This document shows, one piece after another, positions 1 through 9,382 of a DNA stretch of 64,000 nt. The DNA is taken from contig CM062291.1 in assembly GCA_031216915.1 (NCBI GenBank), forward strand, positions 31,053,023 through 31,117,022, given 5' to 3'. Numbering within the stretch: the first letter of the stretch is position 1; each line of letters begins with the position of its first letter. The stretch comes from Pictodentalium vernedei (lineage: Eukaryota; Mollusca; Scaphopoda; Dentaliida; Dentaliidae). A program made the translations under genes and the position numbers. The notes under the pieces were generated by a model, which made no database searches, was not told where the DNA came from, and saw only the letters and a list, made by a program, of their open reading frames with translations.

Positions 1-554
1 AGCTTCATGCACTATCGGTGGATGATTCTCATTATCGTAGTGTTGGGAATACTATCACCTTCACTACTAATGTGGGTTTTTTAGCTAAGAATCAGGCTCC
101 TAATAAATATCCGGAACCTATTGTTATTAAGGCTCTTCCATCTTCAGACGGGCGTAGGCCTTTACTCTGTCCTGTTAGAGCATTACGTATCTATAAACAG
201 AGATCTCAGTTTATCAGAAAGGGACGGAAACGTTTCTTTCTGTCTTTGATACCTAATAGAAAGGATATTTCAGTCCATTCTATTGCTAGATGGATTCAGT
301 TAACTATCCGTACTGCTTATGAAGATTTATCTTCTTCTCAGCAGTCTGTGCTTAAGATTTCTGCTCATGAAGTAAGAGCTCTTTCTACTTCCTGGGCTTA
401 TGCTAATAGTGTTGCTATTACAGATTTAATGAAGGCTGCTTATTGGTCTCAGCCATCCACATTTACAAATTTTTATCTCAGAAATATTGAGTCCATTTCT
501 GGAGACCTGCATTGTTTAGGTCTGTTATCTGTTGCTCAGAATGTCGTCCACTAA
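1..554 (+). CDS. DIRS tyrosine recombinase, C-terminal part
   Basis: The partial reading frame enters from before the window and stops at TAA 552-554. It matches the last ~180 residues of the recombinase in the two larger copies almost exactly. The HxxR box (SAHEVRALSTSWAY) and the nucleophile tyrosine (TNFYLRN) are visible; the first catalytic arginine would lie just before the window start. In this family the enzyme integrates a circular DNA intermediate into the genome. No frame damage is visible in this part. Confidence 0.88.
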   Translation, partial: LHALSVDDSHYRSVGNTITFTTNVGFLAKNQAPNKYPEPIVIKALPSSDGRRPLLCPVRALRIYKQRSQFIRKGRKRFFLSLIPNRKDISVHSIARWIQLTIRTAYEDLSSSQQSVLKISAHEVRALSTSWAYANSVAITDLMKAAYWSQPSTFTNFYLRNIESISGDLHCLGLLSVAQNVVH

Positions 555-600
555 ACAGTTGCAACTATAGTTATGCAGGCTTTCTGTTCCGGCAGTGACT

Positions 601-664
601 CCGTCCGGCTGCCCTCTTCGCTCTGGGCTATTTGACCCAGGGCAAGGGGAAGGGGGGGGGGTGT
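601..664 (+). other. DIRS 3' hairpin plus G-run (copy 1)
   Basis: Just after the recombinase stop, a stem formed by GCTCTGGG and CCCAGGGC (about 620-643) is followed by a purine tract ending in a long G-run. The same block follows the recombinase ORF in the other three copies, including the decayed one. Role unknown; it could be a priming or packaging signal. Confidence 0.6.
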
Positions 665-1003
665 TCCCTTAGGTCACCTGCTTTATAGTGAAAAGCAAGG
701 GAATGCCTCCTCCAAGTCAGTATTTCTGAGTCGCTTCCGGGATGGTTTTAAAGTGTAATATTAATGTTTAAAATTCATTCATGTCTTATTTTTAAAGTGT
801 AGCTCGGTGTGAAGCATTTGTATATGTCAAGTGTCAAACGGGCTTTAATATACAATACTCGGACACTTTTAAATGACTATAAAGAGTCTCAATTGTCTGG
901 ACTACTTTATTTATTGGCTTGCTTTAAAAATAATTAGTATAAGGGTTATACTGGATGTTAATAGAGAACATGAATGTTATTGTGCTCAATTATTAAGGGT
1001 AGT

Positions 1004-1039
1004 GTATCTTTCTAATTTAAGATTAAATAAGAAAGATAC
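1004..1039 (+). other. DIRS 3' hairpin 2 (copy 1)
   Basis: The inverted arms GTATCTTTCT and AGAAAGATAC are separated by about 16 AT-rich bases. The hairpin recurs at 12783, 21553 and 28274 in the other copies. Confidence 0.6.
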
Positions 1040-1154
1040 ATGTAAAGCCTAATACTCCTTTTCTCCTTAAGGGGTTACCTCTTTACTATATAGTTGAGCT
1101 TATTGGATTTTCCTCTATGTCCTAGGCCCTCCAGCTTGTTTACTATTCAGCTAA

Positions 1155-1236
1155 GTCTGGGTCATTGGTACAGTATAAAAATGTTAAAAAATTTATAGTA
1201 ATTTATAGATTTTTTATACTTACCAATGACCCAGAC
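1155..1236 (+). repeat. DIRS internal complementary region (copy 1)
   Basis: The 82-bp segment starts GTCTGGGTCATTGGTA and ends TACCAATGACCCAGAC. It is complementary to the junction of the element's right and left ends, the arrangement used by DIRS elements to close a single-stranded circle. The right end at 1501-1539 differs slightly from the prediction. Confidence 0.85.
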
Positions 1237-1311
1237 GGGGATGGCCCTCCCTGGAGTTGGGAACTCTTGCCTCCCCGCTGAGTACATAGCGCTGACCAGG
1301 CACTGCCAGTA

Positions 1312-1501
1312 AGAATGATAATTGGCGCCAATTTCGGGACGTCTGCGTCACTGCGCATGCGCAGTAGAGGCGTAGTATGGAGGTCCTTTAGGACATGATT
1401 TCTTTTTGTTTTGGATGCAAATTTGGGGGATTGGGGGGCAAAATTTGTGTTTGGCCCTGGTTTTGTTAGAGTTAGCACCAGCTAAGTCTGGGTCATTGGT
1501 A
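1312..1501 (-). repeat. DIRS right inverted terminal repeat (copy 1)
   Basis: Copy of the ~190-bp terminal repeat in inverted orientation. It carries the palindromes TTGGCGCCAA and CTGCGCATGCGCAG seen in all copies. Its left partner is outside the window. Confidence 0.85.
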
Positions 1502-1539
1502 AGTATAAAAAATATAAAAACTACTATAAATTTTTTAAC

Positions 1540-1955
1540 TTTTCATCTTCTTTGGAACTGCTGAGCCGATATGAACCAAACTTGGCAGGAATGGTCTCTG
1601 AGAGGTTCTCTACAACTGTTCCTAATTTTGTTCCTGTTAGATGAAAAATATGGCCACCAGAGGCATTCTTTGATTCTCATTGGTGGATTTTGAAAAATCT
1701 CTGAAACCACAAAGCCAAAGGTTTTGAAACTTCACATGATGGATGACTGGGACACCCTCTATTAATGATAATCATGTAACGTTGATCAGGTTGCAGACAT
1801 GGCCACAATTGCAGCTCATAATTACCATGGAAACCCTATGGGAAATCACACTTTTATCTTCTTATCTGGAACTACTTTGCCAGTGTGGACCAAACTTGGC
1901 ACAAATAATGTATGGAAAGTCCTCTAAAAACAATTGTCATTCTGTGTTGTGCAGT
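1540..1955. repeat. Dispersed-repeat fragment, no gene
   Basis: No coding signal. Phrases such as GATATGAACCAAACTTGGCA recur in variant form within the stretch and resemble the body of the array-bearing elements at 41.4 and 61.8 kb, so it is probably an old fragment of that kind. Confidence 0.4.
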
Positions 1956-2196
1956 TTAACTCTTTATCTAATGAATTGGCCGTATCCGCTTGCATAATTC
2001 ACAAATTAAGCTGTTGAAAAATTCAAAAAATGTCAACAAAACCACATCATGTGACCCCTCATTGGAACGGGCTCGTTGAGCCCCGTTCCAATGAGGTGTC
2101 ACATGATGTGGTTTTGTTGACATTTTTTGGAAACTTTTGAAAAATTTAAATTAAAATAATAAATTTTAATATTGTCTGCATTGGGTATAGGGTTAA
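1956..2196. repeat. piggyBac-like palindromic MITE, type B
   Basis: TTAA-bounded element with ends like TTAACYCTTTAYCYAA and TTGGGTAWAGGGTTAA. The centre is a long hairpin: a CAACAAAACCACATCATG stem and a GACCCCTCATTGGAAC core. Confidence 0.75.
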
Positions 2197-2769
2197 GTAG
2201 CATGGTAGCCATCTACATTCTTTGATTTTGATTAGAATAACTGATGGATATGTAGTTCTACCAGGTGGGCGATTATTGGTTCTTTAAAGCCTCTTGTTTA
2301 ATTAAATTATTTAATTTTTTTAATTAAAGCTACTGATATCTCGCAAATAAGACTTGAAACATATTTCGGCCATTGGGTGTTGATGAATTGGCATAGTTTA
2401 CGCAAGGCATTGATCTAGCTGCCTGTGTACTTAGTGTCAATTTCACTCCAGTTAATCGGAAGTATAATGCCCAATAAAAACAGCAAGGGTATTGAATGTA
2501 TACCGCAGGAGAAACATGGATTGGGTGTAATTCAATGCTTTGTTGATGTATCATTTTACATGTTGTATTATTCATAAAGAAATTTACCCCAAGATTAATT
2601 TTTGTTTTCATTTTTTTTGTATACGTAAGTGGCACATGGAAATCACATGTATAGTTATATTGATTTCCTGCATGACTTATGATGACTCACTAATATGTGA
2701 AGGTAATTAATTGGTAACACGAATTAATGACATTTTTCCTTTTTTGTCCCTTGACAAAGACATTTTATT
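2197..2769. other. Unannotated AT-rich stretch
   Basis: Nothing recognisable on either strand. The open frames are short and lack plausible splice borders. Confidence 0.5.
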
Positions 2770-3240
2770 GGAGGACTATTGTAATGTATGCGTGCATCCA
2801 TCCATCCATTTGTTCATCTGTCCGGAGAGATAACTAAAGTTTGGGTATTTGAATCAAAACCAAATTTGGTGTATATGTCCCTTACCCAATGATTAGGTGA
2901 ATTTCAAATATTGGCTGAATCCAATAATTTTTGTTGGAGTTGTGCCCTTTTTTCGATGCTTTTCCTCCCAATTTCGCAACTTTGAAAATTTGTTGTCTGG
3001 ATGATAACTTCAGTTTGAGTTATTGAATCAACACCCATTTTGTACATAGGTTTGTCTCAAGAATACGCAGGTCATTTTCAAATTTGGGTTTAATCCTACC
3101 AATTTGAGCTGAGTTATGGCCCTTTTTCCATTGTTTCTACTATGAAAATTTGTTGTCTGGAAATATGTCCAATGTAAGAACTTTCTGTCGGGGGACATAG
3201 CCCACATCTGGTAGTGGCCTTGTTCATATCAGGAATTGTT
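2770..3240. repeat. Fragment of a dispersed element with CATCCATCC head
   Basis: The stretch starts with a CATCCATCCATC run, then has two related units (GATAACTNNAGTTTGRGT, later GAAAATTTGTTGTCTGG twice). It looks like the heads of the other array-bearing non-coding elements in the window. Non-coding. Confidence 0.4.
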
Positions 3241-3478
3241 AAGCAATATTTGATCATATCATAGTGTTTTTTTTTTAATGATCATAATAGATATTTTGTT
3301 CCCATTATCGTCTAGCCCTATGTTGGAAATCATTTTTGGACGTCACTTTTGCACAACTTCTCCAGTAGTTGACAGATTGTGATGTAATGTGGCATGTATC
3401 TTCCCCATCAGATGTCAAATTCTCAAAATGCAAAAATACAATGCTGGAGGATTTCATCCAAGACATACACCTCTTTGT

Positions 3479-3731
3479 TTAACCCTTTACCTAACCTGAA
3501 AAGCAGACGACACTTGCAAACAAAATTCTTGAATAACTACTTTTTTCCATTTTTTGTCTCAAAAACATAGGTTATGACCCCCTCATTGGAGCAAGCTCGA
3601 TGAGCTCGTTCCAATGAGGGGTCATAACCTATGTTTTTGAAACAAAAAATGAAAAAATAATGAAAATTAATTGGCGATTTTTTTAGAATAGCGCTGGCCG
3701 GTTTTGGCCGTTACGTTGGGTAAAGGGTTAA
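3479..3731. repeat. piggyBac-like palindromic MITE, type A
   Basis: TTAA ends with CCCTTTACCTAAC and GTTGGGTAAAGGG inverted ends. The central hairpin has arms TTTTTGTCTCAAAAACATAG and a core with GAGCTCGTTCCAATGAGG. It ends ~100 bp before a host exon. Confidence 0.8.
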
Positions 3732-3833
3732 AAAATTACCAGTTGAACTTGATTTTTTGCAAACTAACTAGGAGAATAATGACATGAATTGTACAGTCTT
3801 GTCAATAATGTATTAATTCCATTCTGTAAACAG

Positions 3834-3944
3834 CAATGCAGGAAGAAGAACTGGCAAGGTTGTATGAAATTCTAGAAGCACAGAGAAATGAAATTGAGAA
3901 TCTGAATGGAGAACTTGATCAGATGTACCATCAGGGACCCGGTG
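3834..3944 (+). CDS. Host gene exon 1 of window (coiled-coil segment)
   Basis: The exon is flanked by an acceptor (TGTAAACAG before 3834) and a donor (GTAAGT at 3945). It begins with two bases, then ATG, and reads MQEEELARLYEILEAQRNEI and on to HQGPG, ending in phase 1. The heptad-like spacing of Leu/Ile suggests a coiled coil. The next exon starts with the two bases needed to complete the split codon. The ATG at 3836 could be the true start after a spliced leader, or the exon could be internal with earlier exons outside the window. Protein family not recognised. Confidence 0.7.
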
Positions 3945-4496
3945 GTAAGTTTTTTGTGTATTTCGTCTTTTATTTCACTGGTTAGTTGTAACTGTATTTT
4001 TCTTTTTACCAGAGGATTGTAAATTGTCTGGAATTCAAGGGGTGCATTTTTTTTACTCTCCAGAAGACGTCCTGGAAATTCCCATTTGCATTTGTTTGGG
4101 TGTGGAGATCTGGATCGCTTTCACATCTCCAGTTTCAGATGCAGGTAGAAGCTGGAGAGGAGAGGAAGTCACTCTATGAATTTTTCCAGGCAATCCTGTT
4201 TAGTGTATCTCACTTTTTTAAAGGTATAAGGAAAAGACAAAAAAGTAATGTGATATATTTGCTAGTTTTAGTACAGAGGCAGAGATGAGAAACCAATACA
4301 GTAGGTTATTTCGTAGAATTCTTTCAGTGAATCTGTGATATGTTGTGATTCTGACAGTATATTTACATCACAGCATTCCTTCATCGAAGTCACAAAACAT
4401 CAACAGTTATTATGAAGTAGATTATGGTTCTGGAAGAGTTCGATTGATACCAAGTACAATTATAGTAAATATTCATTGAATCTAGCTACGTAGTCG
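3945..4496. other. Intron, non-repetitive part
   Basis: Intron between the first two exons in the window. No repeat or coding signal recognised up to the hAT-like element at 4497. Confidence 0.5.
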
Positions 4497-5030
4497 TAGG
4501 GCTGCACGATATTCAAAACTGAATATCGGTATTCAAAAAAATACTGCGGTATACCGGTATATCGAAAACTGTTCAGATATATGAACAGAAGTACCATAAT
4601 AGAGACTCGAGACATCACAATCGGAACGAATTAGCATCCCGTGATGATGCAATTTGTAACACCTTTAATCAATGCAGACGATATCAAAATTTATTATTTT
4701 CAAAATTAATTTATCAGATTTTCCCTAAAGATTTCAACAAAACTATATCATGTGACCCCTCATTGGAACGAGCTCAACAAGCTTGTTCCAATTATTTTTT
4801 CAACTGCTGAATTTGTATATTACGAGGGCACAAGCAGACAATTCCTTGGATAAAGTGATAATATTATTCATTCAGGTCTACAGTTAAAAAACTCAAGACA
4901 TCTTGAAAATTAAATTGTTGGTAAATAAATATTGACGATAAACCGATATTTTTGTAATTACACTGGTATTCAATCGATATTGGTTTGAATGCCAGTATAT
5001 ATCAGTTTATCGATATACCGTGCAGCACTA
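4497..5030. mobile_element. hAT-like non-autonomous element with 8-bp target duplication
   Basis: Ends read TAGGGCTGCACGATAT and ATATACCGTGCAGCACTA (imperfect inverted repeats). The flanks are CGTAGTCG (4489-4496) and CGTAGCCG (5031-5038), an 8-bp target duplication with one mismatch, as expected for hAT transposition. No transposase is encoded. A degraded TTAA palindromic MITE lies inside at about 4657-4861. Confidence 0.7.
4657..4861. repeat. Degraded type B palindromic MITE nested in hAT element
   Basis: Keeps GCAGACGAT, the CATGTGACCCCTCATTGG arm and a decayed end TTGGATAAAGTGATAA. The second hairpin arm is mostly lost. Confidence 0.6.
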
Positions 5031-5229
5031 CGTAGCCGAGCAAAACATAAGATGACTATATCTTGGGTGTCGAATGACTGTGCCCTTTTTTACATTCTGG
5101 GAGCAGAGATCACACATGTACTTTTAATTCATTACCTGTTAAGTATATTTTTCTATTTCTCATAAAAGCAAGTCATTGGCTGCTTGATGGCAGAAATTAT
5201 GAAAAATTAAATTGAGTCTGATTTGAAGC

Positions 5230-5620
5230 AATCATTGTAGTACTGAAATGGTTAACCAGTTTGAAACCGGTTACCTACCCAACCGATTACAAAAACCATC
5301 AACCGATTGTCCGAAATAACGGCAGTGATCGTCATTCCACGGTTGAAAAGCAGTAAATCTACCGCTTCTCCTTTGGGATACATTACACCACAAAGCCGTG
5401 TTGTTTTTTTGTTTAGAAATAAATGACTCATGATGTACAAGACTTCATTAATAATCGGCAATTTCCGTGAGTGATGAGCATTCGCAGAAACTATTCTGTA
5501 GTATGTATACAAACGAACGTTGTCGAGTACTTGACAACGTTCGTTTGTATACACACTTCGGAATAGTTTCTGCGAATACTGCTTTCCAATCCCTATAGTT
5601 TTGATTCCATTTTCGGTGAT
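5230..5620. repeat. Long perfect hairpin in intron
   Basis: About 5471-5577 forms an inverted repeat whose inner arms read GTATACAAACGAACGTTGTC and its complement around a GAGTACTT loop, with outer arms ATTCGCAGAAACTATTC. The family is not one of the TTAA elements. No coding content. Confidence 0.65.
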
Positions 5621-5894
5621 ATAATGGTCACGGATATTATCTGGTTATAGCTCTAGGTCAGTCAGTTGTGGAAATGAGCCAACCATTTCAGCTTTAAATC
5701 ATTGTCTGCAGGTTAAATCCAACAATATTAGGATATATTTTGATAACAATAACTAGTAGAATATCTCTACCAAGTAGCATATTAGTTTTTGCAGGAAAGT
5801 CTGTCTGCATCAGGCAACAGATTAATCACTGAATCTCATGACATTTCCCTGTATGAAGAACAGGTGTTTATTTATTTCAATTCATTTTTTACAG

Positions 5895-6046
5895 TTGGTG
5901 GATTTGATGATGAATTATGGAGACTGAGAAATGAGGTGGATAGTTTGAAGGAGACTTTAGCCATGCAAACAGCATATGTACAGAACATGCCGAATTTACG
6001 AACCAATGCTGGAGTACAAGTGGATTCTGGTATTCAAGGTGGTCGG
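5895..6046 (+). CDS. Host gene exon 2 of window (coiled-coil segment)
   Basis: Acceptor TTTTTTACAG precedes 5895 and donor GTAAGT starts at 6047. The exon opens with two bases that complete the split codon of the preceding exon, then encodes GGFDDELWRLRNEVDSLKET through GIQGGR, ending in phase 0. LWRLRNEVDSLKETLAM continues the coiled-coil character. The frame is also open upstream of the acceptor to about 5789, so a longer retained exon cannot be excluded, but that stretch does not splice in frame from the first exon. Confidence 0.75.
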
Positions 6047-6214
6047 GTAAGTTATCGATACTTTAACTTTGACAGCGTCTTGTACCATTGTTCATAAAGT
6101 ACAATTTATAGATGACTATCTGTGTACATTTTTTTCAGACATTTTTTCTCAGGGGGTTCAGCTTTTCCAGTAGGGTTTCAAAGTCAGAATAATCTTAACT
6201 ATATTTTTATACTG

Positions 6215-6405
6215 TACCAATGACCCAGACTTAGCTGGTGCTAACTCCAACAAAAACCAGGGCCAAACACAAATTTTGCCCCCCAATCCCCAAAATTTGC
6301 ATCCAAAACAAAAAGAAATCATGTCCTAAAGGACCTCCATAGTACGTCTCTACTGCGCATGCGCAGTGACGCAGTCGTCCCGAAATTGGCGCCAAATATC
6401 ATTCT
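6215..6405 (+). repeat. DIRS left inverted terminal repeat (copy 2)
   Basis: The 191-bp repeat matches the reverse complement of 13090-13280 without mismatch. It contains CTGCGCATGCGCAG (6353-6366), which fits the NRF-1 site consensus, and TTGGCGCCAA (6387-6396), which resembles an E2F site. These could drive transcription of the element (inference). Confidence 0.9.
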
Positions 6406-7290
6406 CTGTTTGGCCCTTCATCAGTCAACATCTCACTGATCTTTGTGCTTGTAAATCTCAGTTTAAAGGATGCCAGACACGTAATTTTTGGAGAAAATGT
6501 GATTCTAAGGAGGATAGAAGGAGGAGAGGAAAAAGAAGTGGCAAAAAATAATCAGGGCTGTACTTAAAATTTTTTGTTGAAATTATGTTAAGTTGCCTAT
6601 TTTCGAGGCATGGGCCTCTTGTTGTCATTCTTGCTAATTGTTGCACTGCTTATTCAGTGTTTCCTCTCCCCTAGCCTTCTAAAGTCCCCCCTTGCAATTC
6701 TCCCATGCTTTTGGCATATTTTTGAGAAGTTTCATTTCTAAAATTTCCTGGGAGAGTTGCTTGATTACAGAATGTTTTCTGTTATTTTCCCCATAGTTAC
6801 GTTTTCACCCATGGGTGTATAACGTTTGTGTTCTGCATCTTCCATCTGATGTTCTGCAGATTCTCCCCTGGGAGTCTCTGTTTTGCATCAGATAGAGTGT
6901 AATTGATGACTGATTCCGGGCCAGTTTTTTCAGTGCCTGGAGTCATGTTTTCTAGTGTGTTTACACTGTTTGTTTTCATTGGCAACAGCCTTTTTTGAGG
7001 GGGGCTGTTTGCCTTTGTGGTAGTTTATCTCATTATAAGATACATTTATATTATCCGAAAGTGTCTCATTAATTATCTTATATAAATTTAAAATTTTTGA
7101 CCACACTTTGCCATCGGATCCATCGGGGCTCAACGTTACTTTTCAGCAACTTGGGCTTCTCTGAAAAAATATTTTTTCAAAATTATTTTGTTTTGCAATT
7201 GTTTTTTCATTTATTAATGGATCATGTTATTATGTATCTTTGTGTCAGGGGTTTTTGCGAGTAACTAGGACTTATTGTTGTTCTTTCACA

Positions 7291-9382
7291 ATGAAGGGAC
7301 ATTGTTCAAATTGTAATAGGAAGAAATCTTCCTCTGACTTTCATGATCATTGTATTAATTGTAGTCAGTGTTCTCGCATTAATCCCTGTCCTATATGTGA
7401 ACATTGGGATGAGAAACATTGGAAACGTGTGTCACGATATGTTGTTTCTGGAGAAAGAGCGATGCCGGCTCTTTCTCCACAAGGTCACTCTACTCTCTCA
7501 GTTTCTATTTCAGAGGAACCAGAACAGGGTGATGTTTCCATGTTATCTTCTTCAAGTGTGCGTCCGTCGTCACAAATGAATTCAGAGCTAGCGGCAAAAG
7601 TGCTCATGGAGATTAGACAAATGTCGTCCGCTAGCTCGCCTGGTGTAGCATCCATTCACCGAATGGTTCGGCAGCCGGGTTCGTCCGATGCGGTCCAAGA
7701 GGAAATTTTGGGTGATGCGAGCACTATAAACATAATAGATGCACACCCAGTGACGGCGGATAGTAAACGAGAACGGAGGAAGCCTTTTAGTCCGGTTCCT
7801 AGCTCGTCCAGGTCCAGCCGGGCCGCGAGCGAGAGAGGCCCCTCTCTCGTACAACAACATCTGGGACCAGATGTTGTGGTACAAAATGTGTCTTTAGCGG
7901 AGCATACGTCCGTCGCTCGGGACGCTCCGTTGTATAAGCACTCCGCAGAGACTGTTAAGGCTTCCTCTTCTCGTCGGCGCACACGACCGCACCTTGGCTG
8001 CGTGACCTCCGATATTTTGCCAGCTTCGCCGATGAAGGATTCTTCGGCGACCAGGTCACACCATCCGGCAGCCAGGGATTCGAGACCGATGGACTCCGGA
8101 CGTTCGCATAGGAAAAGTATGCGGGAGCCATCTGATGCGGAGCTGCCCTCGGCGAAGCAGCGAAAGACCGCGCCTCCGCAGGTCTCGACGTCGGACATTC
8201 TAGTGCAGATAGCACAGCTTATCGCAGCATCCCAGCAGCCGACAGAAACGGTGTCGGATCGAGAATTATCCGACGGCGCTGGGTCGGTACGCTCCGCCGA
8301 AGCATTGGGGGCGGACGACCGGGAACATCGGGAATGGTGAAAGGGATACGGATGAATTGGAGCTATCCCTTTCGGAACAACATAAAGCTGCCGTGGACTT
8401 CATCCGGCACTTTCTCCCTCAAGTTGTTCCGTCGGGCCAGACTGCTGCGCTTCCGGACAAGAGAATTATAGCGTCATTGGACTCTGAATTTTTTGAGCGG
8501 TTCAGGGACATCGCTCCCGAGTTTCCGTCGCAGTCCAATAATGTTGCAAGAACATTTGAATTATTGAACGACGCTATTTTTAAACTTGCTTCCAGGACGG
8601 GGAAAGCAGGTTTCTTGTCCGCAAATACTCTCAACCTGCCTTTCATTAATGCAAGGAATAAATTCGACACGGCAGGACAGGGTATACCGAGAGTTCCTCT
8701 GCGTATGGACGACGAGGCGGAAGACTTAGAGCTATCATTACCGTCGTCAGCTTCTATTCCAACCGCAGTGTTGGAAACAGCTATTGCATCTAACAGAGCC
8801 AATTTAGATGCCTTATCTTACGCAGATCACCTTACTAAGGCGTTATCACTGCGCCTTCAAGGGGAAGAGTTTCAGGATATACAATCCTCTTTAAGACTTC
8901 TTTCAAGGGCAGTAGCTTATTCCACGTGTAACTCCGCCCTTTCAGTGGCAAATCTGGAGTTGGTTAGACGTGACGCAGCCCTGGCTACATCCACACTAGT
9001 GGATTCTAAGGTGAAGAACTCTCTTAGAGTCGCTTCGGTCTCAGGAGAACTTCTCTTTGACGGCAAGCTTTCCGCTATTTATGATAATATTAAAAAGAAA
9101 GCTAATGATTCTCTGTTGTTCAGATCCGCTCCTAAAAGGTCGGATACAGCAGACACGAATAAGGCGGGCACTTCTGGGTCTAATGCGCCCAAGAGAGGTT
9201 CCTATAGAGGTTCCGGTGCGTCCTCTTGGTCTTATTCGAGAGACCGTCAGGATAGCGACTCTCGTTCGGGACGTCCTTCAGGCCGGGACAATCGGTCGGA
9301 CGCCCTGAGGTCGACGAGGCGAGGTGCGGGTCGTGGAAGACGTGGTTTCTCCTACCGCAGGCCTCGCAGATCCAGGAGGTGA
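7291..9382 (+). pseudogene. DIRS ORF1 (Gag-like), one frameshift (copy 2)
   Basis: Starts at ATG 7291 and aligns throughout with the intact 697-residue ORF1 of the outer element. The N-terminus has a Cys-rich cluster (CSNCN, CINCSQCS, CPICEHW) typical of a metal-binding fold; the C-terminus is rich in Arg, Ser and Gly and likely binds nucleic acid. A 2-base deletion near 8326-8334, relative to the outer copy, throws the frame off; it ends at 8340 and the rest continues in another frame from about 8357. Role by analogy with other DIRS ORF1: particle or nucleic-acid packaging. Confidence 0.8.

Larger units (their letters stand above)
1..1539 (+). mobile_element. DIRS-like retrotransposon, right-hand fragment (copy 1)
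   Basis: This is the 3' part of a DIRS-family element cut by the window edge. It matches the second copy from position 11775 onward. It holds the end of the tyrosine recombinase ORF, the 3' untranslated region with a G-run and two hairpins, the 82-bp internal complementary region and the right inverted repeat. The end is set at 1539 because the internal complementary region predicts a terminus reading TTTTTTAAC. It is on the same strand as the two larger copies downstream. Confidence 0.9.

Noticed and set aside
5795..5871. An extra host exon (ESLSASGNRLITESHDISLY...)
   Set aside because: It has AG and GT borders, but splicing from the previous exon in phase 1 gives an early stop, while the exon at 5895 fits exactly.
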